Shown here one piece after another: positions 42,111 through 50,239 of a stretch of 64,000 bases of DNA; the stretch's first letter is position 1; each line of letters begins with the position of its first letter. This DNA comes from Candidatus Palauibacter polyketidifaciens (GTDB lineage Bacteria > Gemmatimonadota > Gemmatimonadetes > Palauibacterales > Palauibacteraceae). The position numbers and the translations under genes were made by a program. The stretch spans positions 1-64,000 of the forward strand of contig NZ_CANPVO010000020.1 of the NCBI RefSeq assembly GCF_947581785.1, given 5' to 3'. The notes beneath the pieces are model-generated. The model saw only the letters and a list, made by a program, of their open reading frames with translations, was not told the DNA's origin and searched no databases.

Positions 42111-43298
42111 ATGCCGGTCCACCGTCGCTCATCCCTCGCCGCTGCGGCGCCCCGCCCGTATGCCGCGACGATCGTCTTCCTTCTCGGCTTTCTCGGCGTC
42201 CTCCTCCTTCCGTCCGCCGCGGCCGGTCAGGACGCGGACGTCATCGATGCGTTCTCGCGGCAGATCGCGGCGGATGTCGAAGCGGACGGCATCGGCGGGA
42301 TCACGGCGGCGGTCTTCAGGGGAGACCAGGTGATGTGGTCGCAGGGGTTCGGCTGGGCCGATCCGGAGAACCGCGTGCCCGCGGGAGTGCGGACGATCTA
42401 CCGAACCGGGTCGATCTCGAAGTCGGTGACGGCGATCCTGATGGCGGACCTGGTGGAGGAAGGGACGGTCGCTCTCGATGACGCCGTCGTGGACCACCTG
42501 CCCGAGGTCGCCGGCTTCGGGGATCCGCCGGCCGACATGGCGCCGATCACGCTCCGGCAACTGGCGAGCCACACCGCCGGCCTCATTCGGGAGCCTGAAC
42601 TCGAAGGCGCGGCGGCGGGGCCGATCGAGGACTGGGGATACAAGATCCTCGCTTCGATCCCCCACACCCGCTACGACACGATGCCCGGAGCCCGGTATCA
42701 GTACTCGAACATCGGGTACGGCGTGCTCGGTTACGCTCTGCAGCGGGCGGCCGGGACGTCCTTCATGGATCTCGTCGAGGACCGCCTGTTCGAACCCCTG
42801 GGGATGCGCTCTTCAACCTTCATCGCCGGCCCCGACATGTGGCGCCGGGTCGCGGTGGGGTACGTCAACTGGGACGACGGCACGGTGGACCCCGATCTCC
42901 CGGCGCTGGAACACGAGGGGCGCGGGTACAAGGTGCCGAACGGCGGCGTCTACGCGACGGTCGGAGACCTCGCGACGTTCGCGGCCGCGGTCATGGGCAT
43001 GACCGAACACGAACTCCTGGAGCCGGCGACGCGACGGGAGGTCATGACGGTCCAGACGCCCGAGGATCCCGACGCGGGGTACGGTCTCGGCTTCTCGATT
43101 CGCACGGTCGCCCTCGAGGGAGGCACCGTGCGGTTCGTCGGCCACGGCGGTTCCGTCGCCGGGTACAACATGTATCTCGTGTTCGAACCCGAGAGCGGCT
43201 ACGGCGTCGCGCTCGGCCGCAACTACAATCGCGGCGCCACCAGCCTTGGCGAGGTCGGGAACGGGCTCCTTCAGGCGCTGCTCGAGGCCGGCGGTTGA
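42111..43298 (+). CDS. Exported serine hydrolase of the beta-lactamase class C/PBP family
   Basis: The 395-residue protein has signal peptide about 17-39 (ending S-A-A-A-G-Q). The catalytic S-x-x-K is in S-I-S-K-S-V-T-A (about residue 106), the second motif Y-x-N in Y-S-N-I-G-Y-G, and an H-G-G near the C-terminus stands where K-T-G is found in beta-lactamases. This pattern fits esterase/peptidase members of PF00144 rather than a true cephalosporinase. ATG 42111 has GGAG 6 nt upstream. The stop overlaps the TTG start of the next plug gene (TTGA), so both are co-translated. Substrate could be a peptide, ester or peptidoglycan fragment. Confidence 0.88.
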   Translation: MPVHRRSSLAAAAPRPYAATIVFLLGFLGVLLLPSAAAGQDADVIDAFSRQIAADVEADGIGGITAAVFRGDQVMWSQGFGWADPENRVPAGVRTIYRTGSISKSVTAILMADLVEEGTVALDDAVVDHLPEVAGFGDPPADMAPITLRQLASHTAGLIREPELEGAAAGPIEDWGYKILASIPHTRYDTMPGARYQYSNIGYGVLGYALQRAAGTSFMDLVEDRLFEPLGMRSSTFIAGPDMWRRVAVGYVNWDDGTVDPDLPALEHEGRGYKVPNGGVYATVGDLATFAAAVMGMTEHELLEPATRREVMTVQTPEDPDAGYGLGFSIRTVALEGGTVRFVGHGGSVAGYNMYLVFEPESGYGVALGRNYNRGATSLGEVGNGLLQALLEAGG

Positions 43299-44365
43299 AC
43301 GGCTGCGGGCCGCCCCCGGGCAGGGTCGCGCCGCTCCTCACGCCGGCGGCCGCTCTCGCGCTGGCGGCGGTCGCCCTCGTGCCGTCCCCGGCCGCGGGAC
43401 AGGAAGAGGAGGAGGAGCGGGTCCTCCGCATCTGCCGGCAGCTCGGACAGGCGGAACTCGAGGTCGGGATCGAGGGCACGATCCGGGACGATGAGAGCAA
43501 GGTCCCGCTGCCGGGGGCGACGGTCGTGATCCGCTACGAGGCTGAACGCGGGCTGCCCACGCCGGAGGACGTACAGGTCGAGGCGGATGGGCGAGGGCGA
43601 TACCAGGCCTGCGGCCTCGAAGCTTTCCGGGAGATCCGGGTGCGCCCGAACTATCGGTCCCGGCGCGGGAAGGACCGCAAGGTCGAACTCGACCGGTCGA
43701 AGTTTGTCGACCTCGAGGTGGATATGGGGGACGCGGCCTTCGTCGTCCTTTCCGTCGTGGACGCCGCCGACGGGCGACCGGTGGCGGGCGCGCAGATCGA
43801 CTTCACCCCGCTGCCCGTCTCCGGGGTCACGGATTCGCTCGGACGCGCCGCGTTCCGCTCCTTGCCGCCACTCACGTACGGTCTGCGCGTCGCGCACATC
43901 GGTTACGCGCCCCTCGAGACCGAGATCAACGTCCTCACGGACCAGAACGCGGAGTTCCGCGTCGAACTCAACACCCAGGCGATCGCGCTCGCGCCGATCG
44001 AGGTGAGAGTGACGGGCCGCGATCCGTTCCTGCTCACGTCGGGGTTCTACGAGCGCCGCCAGTCCATCGACGAGGGCTACTTCGCGACCTATCCGGAGAT
44101 CGACCAGTTCATCCACCTCGGACAGCTGTTCCAGTTCAAGCGGGAACTCTCCATCCGATACCGCCGTAACCAGCTCATCCTCCTCAACGGGCGGCCGGCC
44201 AGCCGCCTCGGGTTCACCCGGAGAAACCTGGGCGAACTGAAATTCGACACCGTTCGGGGCGTCGAGGCGTACAGGTGCAGCGAGGCGCCGCCCGAGATCA
44301 TGAACCAGGTACCCAACACCCTGCTCCTGACCGACTGCAACCTCGTCGCGATCTGGACGTACTGA
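43295..44365 (+). CDS. Exported carboxypeptidase-regulatory/plug-like protein, coupled to a serine hydrolase
   Basis: The 356-residue protein starts at a TTG in the previous stop (TTGA); no ATG fits. A hydrophobic signal (about 10-33, ending P-S-P-A-A-G-Q) precedes Glu-rich sequence. Two carboxypeptidase-regulatory-like sandwiches follow (G-T-I-R-D-D-E-S-K-V-P-L-P-G-A-T-V; D-A-A-D-G-R-P-V-A-G-A-Q-I). The C-terminal portion shares I-A-L-A-P-I-E-V, S-G-F-Y-E-R-R and a final N-L-V-A-I-W-T-Y with the other plug-like proteins. The Cys that precedes the A-I-x-I-W ending in siblings is here in L-T-D-C-N. No outer-membrane barrel is present. Role unknown. Confidence 0.8.
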   Translation: MNGCGPPPGRVAPLLTPAAALALAAVALVPSPAAGQEEEEERVLRICRQLGQAELEVGIEGTIRDDESKVPLPGATVVIRYEAERGLPTPEDVQVEADGRGRYQACGLEAFREIRVRPNYRSRRGKDRKVELDRSKFVDLEVDMGDAAFVVLSVVDAADGRPVAGAQIDFTPLPVSGVTDSLGRAAFRSLPPLTYGLRVAHIGYAPLETEINVLTDQNAEFRVELNTQAIALAPIEVRVTGRDPFLLTSGFYERRQSIDEGYFATYPEIDQFIHLGQLFQFKRELSIRYRRNQLILLNGRPASRLGFTRRNLGELKFDTVRGVEAYRCSEAPPEIMNQVPNTLLLTDCNLVAIWTY

Positions 44366-44411
44366 CTCCCCACGGCCGGCTAAACCGCTTCCTCCCGACA
44401 GGACGATTCCC

Positions 44412-45839
44412 TTGAGCGACACTGGCCGGCCCGAAGGGGAAACTGCGGCTCCCCGCCGGTCCGGAGTGGGGGGGACACTGCGGGCGCTGCTGTGGGGAAC
44501 GCGCGAGGACTTCACGTCGGGAAGCCTGAACCGCGGGGTCCTGCTCCTCGCCATCCCGATGGTGCTGGAGATGGCGGGGGAGTCGCTGTTCTTCCTCGTG
44601 GACATGGCGGTCGTGAGCCGACTCGGGGCCAACGCGCTCGCGGCGATCGCGCTCACCGAAGCGATGCTGGCGGTCATCTACTCGGTCGCGGTGGGATTGG
44701 CGATGTCCACCACGGCGATGGTCGCGCGACGGACGGGCGAGAAGGACGAGCGCGGGGCGGCGACGGCCGCCGTGCAGGCAATCGCGCTGAGCGTCGGCAT
44801 AGCCGTGGTCCTCGGCCTGGCCGGTGCGCTCCTGGCCCCGTGGCTGCTGCGGGTGATGGGCGGCTCACCGGAAGTCGTGGCCCAAGGCACCATGTACGCC
44901 CGCATCCAACTGGGCGGGATGGTCGTCATCATCCTCCTCTTCGTGAACAACGCGATCTACCGGGGCGCGGGGGACCCGTCGATGGCGATGCGTTCCGTGT
45001 GGCTGGCCAACGGGATCAACATCGTGCTCGATCCCGTGCTCGTATTCGGCCTCTGGATCTTCCCCGAACTCGGACTCCCGGGCGCCGCCGTGGCCACGAC
45101 GACCGGGCGCGGGATCGGGGCTCTGTACCAGTTGTGGCACCTGTCCCGCGGCGAGCGTATCCGGGTGCGGCGGAGCGATCTCCGGGTCCGCTGGCCCGTG
45201 ATCGGCCGGCTCGCGCGCGTGTCGGTCGGCGGCGTGGGGCAGATGCTCGTGACGCAGGTCAGCTACATCATCTCGATCCGGTTCCTGTCGGAGTTCGGGA
45301 CGATCGCCCTCGCGGGCTACACCATGGCGATCCGCGTCGTCATCTTCATCATCCTCCCCGCCTGGGGCCTCGCGAACGCCGCCGCCACGCTCGTAGGCCA
45401 GAATCTCGGCGCCGGGAAGCCCGACCGCGCCGAGCGGGCCGTCTACCTCACCGGCTTCTGGAACATGCTGTTCATGGCCGTGGTGACGGTGGTTTTCGTG
45501 GCCTTCCCGGGGCCGATCCTCGCGCCGTTCGCGCCGGATCCTGAGACGCTCGACGTGGGCGTGCGCGCGCTCCGGATCATCAGCTACGGGTACATCTTCT
45601 ACGCCTGGGGCATGGTGACGATGCAGGCCTTCAACGGCGCGGGCGACACGGCGACGCCGACGTGGATCAACATCGGCGTGTTCTGGTTCTTCCAGCTGCC
45701 GGTCGCGGCGCTGCTCGCCTTCGTTATCGGGTGGGGCGAGACGGGCGTGTTCTGGTCGTTCGCGGTCGCCTACTCGCTGTCGGCCGTCGTCGGCCTCTGG
45801 ATCTTCCGGCGCGGCCGCTGGAAGCAGAAGGTGGTCTAG
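44412..45839 (+). CDS. MATE-family multidrug/sodium efflux transporter
   Basis: The 475-residue transporter has about twelve membrane segments in two six-helix halves. Family blocks are L-L-L-A-I-P-M-V-L-E-M-A-G-E-S-L-F and G-Q-N-L-G-A-G-K-P-D-R-A-E-R in the second half. The N-terminal tail is about 40 residues and polar. The start is a TTG with AGGA about 8 nt upstream. MATE proteins exchange cationic drugs or metabolites for sodium or protons at the inner membrane. It follows the plug gene by 46 bp and converges on the next one. Its substrate is unknown. Confidence 0.9.
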   Translation: MSDTGRPEGETAAPRRSGVGGTLRALLWGTREDFTSGSLNRGVLLLAIPMVLEMAGESLFFLVDMAVVSRLGANALAAIALTEAMLAVIYSVAVGLAMSTTAMVARRTGEKDERGAATAAVQAIALSVGIAVVLGLAGALLAPWLLRVMGGSPEVVAQGTMYARIQLGGMVVIILLFVNNAIYRGAGDPSMAMRSVWLANGINIVLDPVLVFGLWIFPELGLPGAAVATTTGRGIGALYQLWHLSRGERIRVRRSDLRVRWPVIGRLARVSVGGVGQMLVTQVSYIISIRFLSEFGTIALAGYTMAIRVVIFIILPAWGLANAAATLVGQNLGAGKPDRAERAVYLTGFWNMLFMAVVTVVFVAFPGPILAPFAPDPETLDVGVRALRIISYGYIFYAWGMVTMQAFNGAGDTATPTWINIGVFWFFQLPVAALLAFVIGWGETGVFWSFAVAYSLSAVVGLWIFRRGRWKQKVV

Positions 45840-45858
45840 CTTCCCTGGTAGGCCGTGC

Positions 45859-47274
45859 CTAGGCGGTGCACCGCGTCCGGCCTGCCGCTCCCTTCGACCG
45901 GAGGCCGATCACGACGCTCGCCTGCTGCCCCTCGGCAAGTTCCACCTCCCGCACTCTGAGGTCGAAACCCCCGCAGAGGGCGCTGATCCTGTGGGTTCCC
46001 GGCGACAACCCCTCCAGCGAGAATCGGCCGGCTCGATCCGTCGTGACGCGGACACCCGTGCCGGCCACCGTCACGCTGGCGGCCTCGAGCGGCCGTTCGG
46101 TGCGCTCGTTCACGACGATGCCCGTGATCCGCCCGGGTGATGTCACGGTCAGGGCGAGCCCTGCCTCGACGCCGGCCTCTGCGACGACCGTCGCGGGCTG
46201 GCCCCGGTGCGGACCGTAGGCGGCCGTCAGTTCCAGCGATACGTCGGCGGGAACCTCGCACAGCCGGTATCGTCCGAGCGAGTCCGTACGGACCACGGTT
46301 TCCACGCGTTCGAGGCCGGTGGGATCCCCGGGATTCGCGTAAGAGGCGAACACGTGCGCGGCGGGCAACCGGACTCGGGTAACCTGATCTTCCACCAACC
46401 CGTCCACCGCCACCTCGCCGGGCCGGCCGGCCGGCTCGCACAGCTCGACCTCGATCTGCGGTATCTCCGGTGTCTCCGCCGTCCAGTTGGACCACAGGAT
46501 GATCGCGCCGCAGCTCATGGAGGTCCCGTCCCAGGCAAAGAACGGTATCTTGCTACCAGGTTGGTACAACTCCGCCGCACCGAGGTCGTGCACGGAGAGT
46601 TCGTCGAGCAGCGTCGGCGGCGGCGCCTCTGGAGAACTGAAGGTTCCCGCCGGATTCAGGGAGTACGACCGGCTCGTTCCCGAGCCGTCTGCCGCTCCGA
46701 TCCGCCTCCGGTCGAGGTATACCGGAATCCTCGCGCACCGCGGGAGAGGGGCGCGCATCTGGAGGGTCGACATGAAGTCGGCGAGGCGCACGAAGCCCCG
46801 CTTGTTGGCTTCGATCCATGCCGGCTCGACGAACGCACCCCAACCCTCCTCCATCCGGTCGTAGAAGCCGGACTCCACGAGGCGGGGCGGGCGGCCTTCC
46901 ACGCCGACCTCCAGCGGCTCCAGCGGGATCGCCTGCGGGGTTAGCTGTACCTCCAGCGGTGGCGTGGCCCTGGGGCCGATTTCCAGCGGGATGGAGAGGA
47001 CTTCATAGCCGAGGCGGCGGACCCCGAGCGTGTATGTGCCCGGCACGATCTGAGCGAAGGCGAACGCGCCGTCGGGTCCCGTGATCGTCTCCCGAGCCGA
47101 ACCCGACGGATCGACCAGCCGCACCGTAGCGCCCTCGATCGGCGCCCTTGTCCCGCCCTCGGTGATGATTCCCTGGATCCCGACCGCCTCCTGGGCGCTC
47201 GCCGCGTCGGACAGGAAGGCGTTCCCCGCCACGAGGGCGACGGCCAAGGCCAGCAACGGCGTCCGCTTCGTCAT
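45859..47274 (-). CDS. Plug-like protein with multiple carboxypeptidase-regulatory domains, tandem copy B
   Basis: The 471-residue protein has signal peptide to about residue 30 (A-A-S-A-Q). The first regulatory sandwich (about 33-110) shares I-E-G-A-T-V-R-L with copy A. E-V-G-V-E-G-R-P-P-R-L-V-E-S-G-F-Y-D-R and M-E-E-G-W-G-A-F come next, then a plug-like part ending S-C-G-A-I-I-L-W-S-N-W. Two further regulatory sandwiches follow (about 290-370 and 385-465; G-I-V-V-N-E-R-T-E-R-P-L-E-A-A-S). It ends R-T-R-C-T-A. It sits 19 bp from copy A, with near-identical domain order. Both lack a beta barrel. Probably periplasmic; interaction partner unknown. Confidence 0.82.
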   Translation of the reverse strand: MTKRTPLLALAVALVAGNAFLSDAASAQEAVGIQGIITEGGTRAPIEGATVRLVDPSGSARETITGPDGAFAFAQIVPGTYTLGVRRLGYEVLSIPLEIGPRATPPLEVQLTPQAIPLEPLEVGVEGRPPRLVESGFYDRMEEGWGAFVEPAWIEANKRGFVRLADFMSTLQMRAPLPRCARIPVYLDRRRIGAADGSGTSRSYSLNPAGTFSSPEAPPPTLLDELSVHDLGAAELYQPGSKIPFFAWDGTSMSCGAIILWSNWTAETPEIPQIEVELCEPAGRPGEVAVDGLVEDQVTRVRLPAAHVFASYANPGDPTGLERVETVVRTDSLGRYRLCEVPADVSLELTAAYGPHRGQPATVVAEAGVEAGLALTVTSPGRITGIVVNERTERPLEAASVTVAGTGVRVTTDRAGRFSLEGLSPGTHRISALCGGFDLRVREVELAEGQQASVVIGLRSKGAAGRTRCTA

Positions 47275-47293
47275 TCGCAACGGCTTCTTCCAG

Positions 47294-48700
47294 CTAGACC
47301 GAGCACGTCCCCCGCCTGGCAAGATTCGTCGCGCGTAGCCGGAGGACCACGGCCACGTTCCCTCCCTCGGCCAGTTCCACCTCCTGCGCGGCACCGGTAT
47401 AGCCGGCGCACACGGCCCGGATCGTGTAGGACCCCGGTGGCAGGTCCTCGAGGGAGAATCGTCCCGCGGCGTTCGTCACCGTACGGAAGTCCGTGTCGAC
47501 GAGCACGATCCGCGCGCCCTCCATCAGCGCCGAGGTCGCCTCGTTGAGGACCATGCCGGTGATCGTCGCCGGAGACGTTACCGGCACCGTCAGCTTCAGC
47601 GCGTCGCCGTCCGCCGCCGCAAGCGCAACCAGCGGCCCGCCCGCGTGCGGGCCGTACTCCGGAGTGAGATGGATGACGGCGCCCTCCGGCAGGTCGCACA
47701 CGCGATATCGTCCGAGCGAGTCGGTGCGAACGACCGTTTCCACGCGCTCGAGGCCGTCCGGATCTTCGGGGTTCGCGTATGACGCGGACACATGCGCGGC
47801 GGGCAGCCTCACTTCGGTAACCTCGTCGTCGACGAAGCCGTCGAGCGCCACTTCTCCCGGACGGCCCTCGGGGTCGCACAGCTTCACCTCGATCGTCGGT
47901 ATCTCCGGCAGGCCCGCCGTCCAGTCGGACCAGAGGATGACCGCGCCGCAAACCGCGGTCGTGAAGGTCCAGGCGAACATCGGAATCTTCGTTCCCGGCT
48001 GGTAGACCTCAGCCGCGCCGAGATCGGACACGGACATCTCTTCGAGCAGCGGGGGAAGGCGATCCAACCCCACAGTGAAGATCCCTCCCGGATACGAATC
48101 GTCTGTCCCCCAGCCTGGCGTCGTGCCGATCGGCCTCCGGTCGAGGTACACGGGGACCTTCTCGCACCGGGACAGGGGCGCGCGGTTCTGGAGGACCCAG
48201 AGGTAGTCCTTCAGTAGTACGAAGCCGACCTTGCTGGCCTCGATCCATTCGGGCTCGAAGAACGTGCCCCAGCCTTCTTCCATTCGATCGTAGAAGCCGG
48301 ACTCCACGAGGCGGGGCGGGCGGCCTGCCACGCCGACTTCCAGCGGCTCGAGCGGGATCGCCTGCGGGGTCAGGCGGATGTCCAGTTGCGGGGGCGCCTG
48401 CGCGCCGATCTCCAGCGGCGTGCTGAGCAACTCGTATCCGAAGCGCCGCACGGCGAGCGCATATGTGCCCGGCGCAACCTGGGCGAAGGCGAACGCGCCG
48501 TCCGGTCCCGTGATGGTCTCCCGAGCCGAACCGGACGCGTCGGCCAGCCGCACGGTCGCGCCGTCGACCGGCTCGCCCGTCCCATCGTCGACGACGGTTC
48601 CGGCGACCTCCACCGCCTCCTGAGCCGTCATGCCGTCGGGAGCCATGCCCGGGATCGCCGTCAGCGCTAAGGAGATCAGGAATGCACGGGTTTGTGTCAT
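47294..48700 (-). CDS. Plug-like protein with multiple carboxypeptidase-regulatory domains, tandem copy A
   Basis: The 468-residue paralog of copy B shows the same order: signal peptide (to M-T-A-Q), regulatory sandwich, E-V-G-V-A-G-R-P-P-R-L-V-E-S-G-F-Y-D-R, plug-like part ending V-C-G-A-V-I-L-W-S-D-W, then two more sandwiches. Differences from copy B concentrate in the loop after M-E-E-G-W-G (R-L-A-D-F versus L-L-K-D-Y) and in the last sandwich. Both proteins end within three residues of a Cys (R-G-T-C-S-V here). It starts at ATG 48700, 125 bp from the next upstream gene. The pair appears to be a recent tandem duplication with diverging loops. Confidence 0.82.
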   Translation of the reverse strand: MTQTRAFLISLALTAIPGMAPDGMTAQEAVEVAGTVVDDGTGEPVDGATVRLADASGSARETITGPDGAFAFAQVAPGTYALAVRRFGYELLSTPLEIGAQAPPQLDIRLTPQAIPLEPLEVGVAGRPPRLVESGFYDRMEEGWGTFFEPEWIEASKVGFVLLKDYLWVLQNRAPLSRCEKVPVYLDRRPIGTTPGWGTDDSYPGGIFTVGLDRLPPLLEEMSVSDLGAAEVYQPGTKIPMFAWTFTTAVCGAVILWSDWTAGLPEIPTIEVKLCDPEGRPGEVALDGFVDDEVTEVRLPAAHVSASYANPEDPDGLERVETVVRTDSLGRYRVCDLPEGAVIHLTPEYGPHAGGPLVALAAADGDALKLTVPVTSPATITGMVLNEATSALMEGARIVLVDTDFRTVTNAAGRFSLEDLPPGSYTIRAVCAGYTGAAQEVELAEGGNVAVVLRLRATNLARRGTCSV

Positions 48701-48825
48701 GTGAAACGTCCGCGAGGTTGAATGGCCCGGATCCCGGACCGGGAGAATAGACCATGGCACCGCCCGTGAGTAGACGGGGCAACCCGCGTTCGCGTCACTT
48801 TCGAGGATTCGACCGGGCGCTGGCT

Positions 48826-50145
48826 CTACGGAGTCCGGTTCTCCGTCAGTGGGGCATCCGGGGCCAGTTGGACGACGCGCACGATCGGGTAACCGAGGTC
48901 GTGCGTGTCCACGTAGGCCATGAGGCCGTCCGGGCCGAACGCGTCCGGGACTCGGAGTCCTCCCGGTTGGATCGTGCCCAGGTAGCGGGCGTCGGGCGTC
49001 ACAATGTCGATCGGCCCTTCCTCGTTGGGGAGCGGGGTCCGAACCACCCACAAGCGATCGTCGAAGTCCACCGCCAAGGCCTCGATTGCGGGGATGACCT
49101 CGGCGAACGTCATCTCTCCGATGCGGGCCCGGAGAGCCTCCTGCAACTGGCTCGCGAAGTCGTCCGGCATGCGGATGTCCGGGCGCCCCGCGAGGGAAAG
49201 GGTCGTCGGGCTCCGATTCCCCTCCAGCTCGGCCAGCCGACGCTCCCGCTCCGCACTCCGCACGGTGTTCGTCACCGGGGTCGGCGTGAGCGGCCGTTCC
49301 AGAACCTCACTCACGGCACCGTCCTCGCCGATCAGCCTGATCCGGTATCCCGAGGAGTCGACGACGGCGATTCGCCCGTCCGATAGCGCGGCGAAATGCA
49401 GCCCCGCGTCGAACGCCCTCACGGGGCTGAGATTGAAGGAAAAGCTGCCACCGCTGGCTTCCGCCGCGTCTCCGGTGGGCGGCGGCGGCTCCCAGGCCGT
49501 GTAGAACGGCTCGCGAGTTCCGTCCGTCCGGTAGCGGACGAGGGGGCGTCCGGGTGCGTCTCCCGTGCCGCCGACGGAGCTGCTCACCGACATGGCCTCC
49601 GCCGTTCCACTCACCACGAACTCGCGGGCGGTGATGATGCTCCCGTCCGAGAGCCACGCGCCGACGCGCCTGGGCGCGCCCTGCTTCGGATCGAAGGGCG
49701 CCGATTCCGCGTATTCGCCCTCCGGCGTGAAGAACTGGATTCCGTTGCGACCCCCGTCGAACACGGCGAGACGACCATCGGCGAGCAGGGATATCGATTC
49801 GGGATCGGTCAGTTCGCCGGGGCCTTCGCCCTGCCGGGAGATGGTTCGAAGGTAGACCCCGTCCCGGTCGAACACGACGACGTGCCCGGCCTGTTCGTCC
49901 AGTATGAAGAGGTCGCCCGCCTCGTTGAAGATCAGGTCGGCGATGGACCCGAAGACTTCCCAGTCCTCCCCATCCAGGGCCCCGGCGATCCAGCGGGATT
50001 CATGCGCCGGAGCGATCGTAAAGTCGGGACCGTCGATGACCCCCGACCCGCCAACCGGCGTCCCACCGCCGCCATCGCCCCCGCACGCGGCCAGGAGCCA
50101 GAGGCCCGCACCAAACAGGGAATGACGCCGGATTGCGTGGATCAT
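48826..50145 (-). CDS. Propeller-type lipoprotein outside the main array
   Basis: The 439-residue lipoprotein has lipobox L-W-L-L-A-A-C-G-G and a Gly-rich tether. Blades show S-R-Q-G-E-G-P-G-E-L, D-G-R-L-A-V-F-D-G-G and D-S-S-G-Y-R-I-R-L-I. It shares the G-x-G-P-G-E motif with the seven array members but lacks both D-S-A-G-V and the E-Y-V terminus, ending V-V-Q-L-A-P-D-A-P. It follows the M56 genes (93 bp) and precedes the plug pair on the same strand, so the region could be a second envelope cluster. No ligand site is recognised. Confidence 0.82.
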   Translation of the reverse strand: MIHAIRRHSLFGAGLWLLAACGGDGGGGTPVGGSGVIDGPDFTIAPAHESRWIAGALDGEDWEVFGSIADLIFNEAGDLFILDEQAGHVVVFDRDGVYLRTISRQGEGPGELTDPESISLLADGRLAVFDGGRNGIQFFTPEGEYAESAPFDPKQGAPRRVGAWLSDGSIITAREFVVSGTAEAMSVSSSVGGTGDAPGRPLVRYRTDGTREPFYTAWEPPPPTGDAAEASGGSFSFNLSPVRAFDAGLHFAALSDGRIAVVDSSGYRIRLIGEDGAVSEVLERPLTPTPVTNTVRSAERERRLAELEGNRSPTTLSLAGRPDIRMPDDFASQLQEALRARIGEMTFAEVIPAIEALAVDFDDRLWVVRTPLPNEEGPIDIVTPDARYLGTIQPGGLRVPDAFGPDGLMAYVDTHDLGYPIVRVVQLAPDAPLTENRTP

Positions 50146-50212
50146 GGGTTCCTCCCCGGGTTGTGCCGTCTCCTGCTCCTAGGGAAACCGTAGCCCCGAG
50201 GATGGTTGCCAA

Positions 50213-50229
50213 GGGGGGGCCGCCCCCCC
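50213..50229 (-). terminator. G7/C-rich hairpin after the first M56 gene
   Basis: A run of seven G, then CCG, then a run of C gives a 7-bp pure G-C stem with a 3-nt loop, about 11 nt beyond the M56 stop. No T tract follows; the homopolymers may also be assembly or slippage prone. Confidence 0.35.
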
Positions 50230-50239
50230 CCGCCTCACC

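Noticed and set aside
42111-43298. A true beta-lactamase resistance gene
   Set aside because: The third motif is H-G-G rather than K-T-G and the gene is coupled to a plug protein, not to the BlaI-type repressor.
48728-48743. CCGG-rich palindrome before the plug pair as a terminator
   Set aside because: Many such short palindromes are expected at this GC content and no T tract follows.
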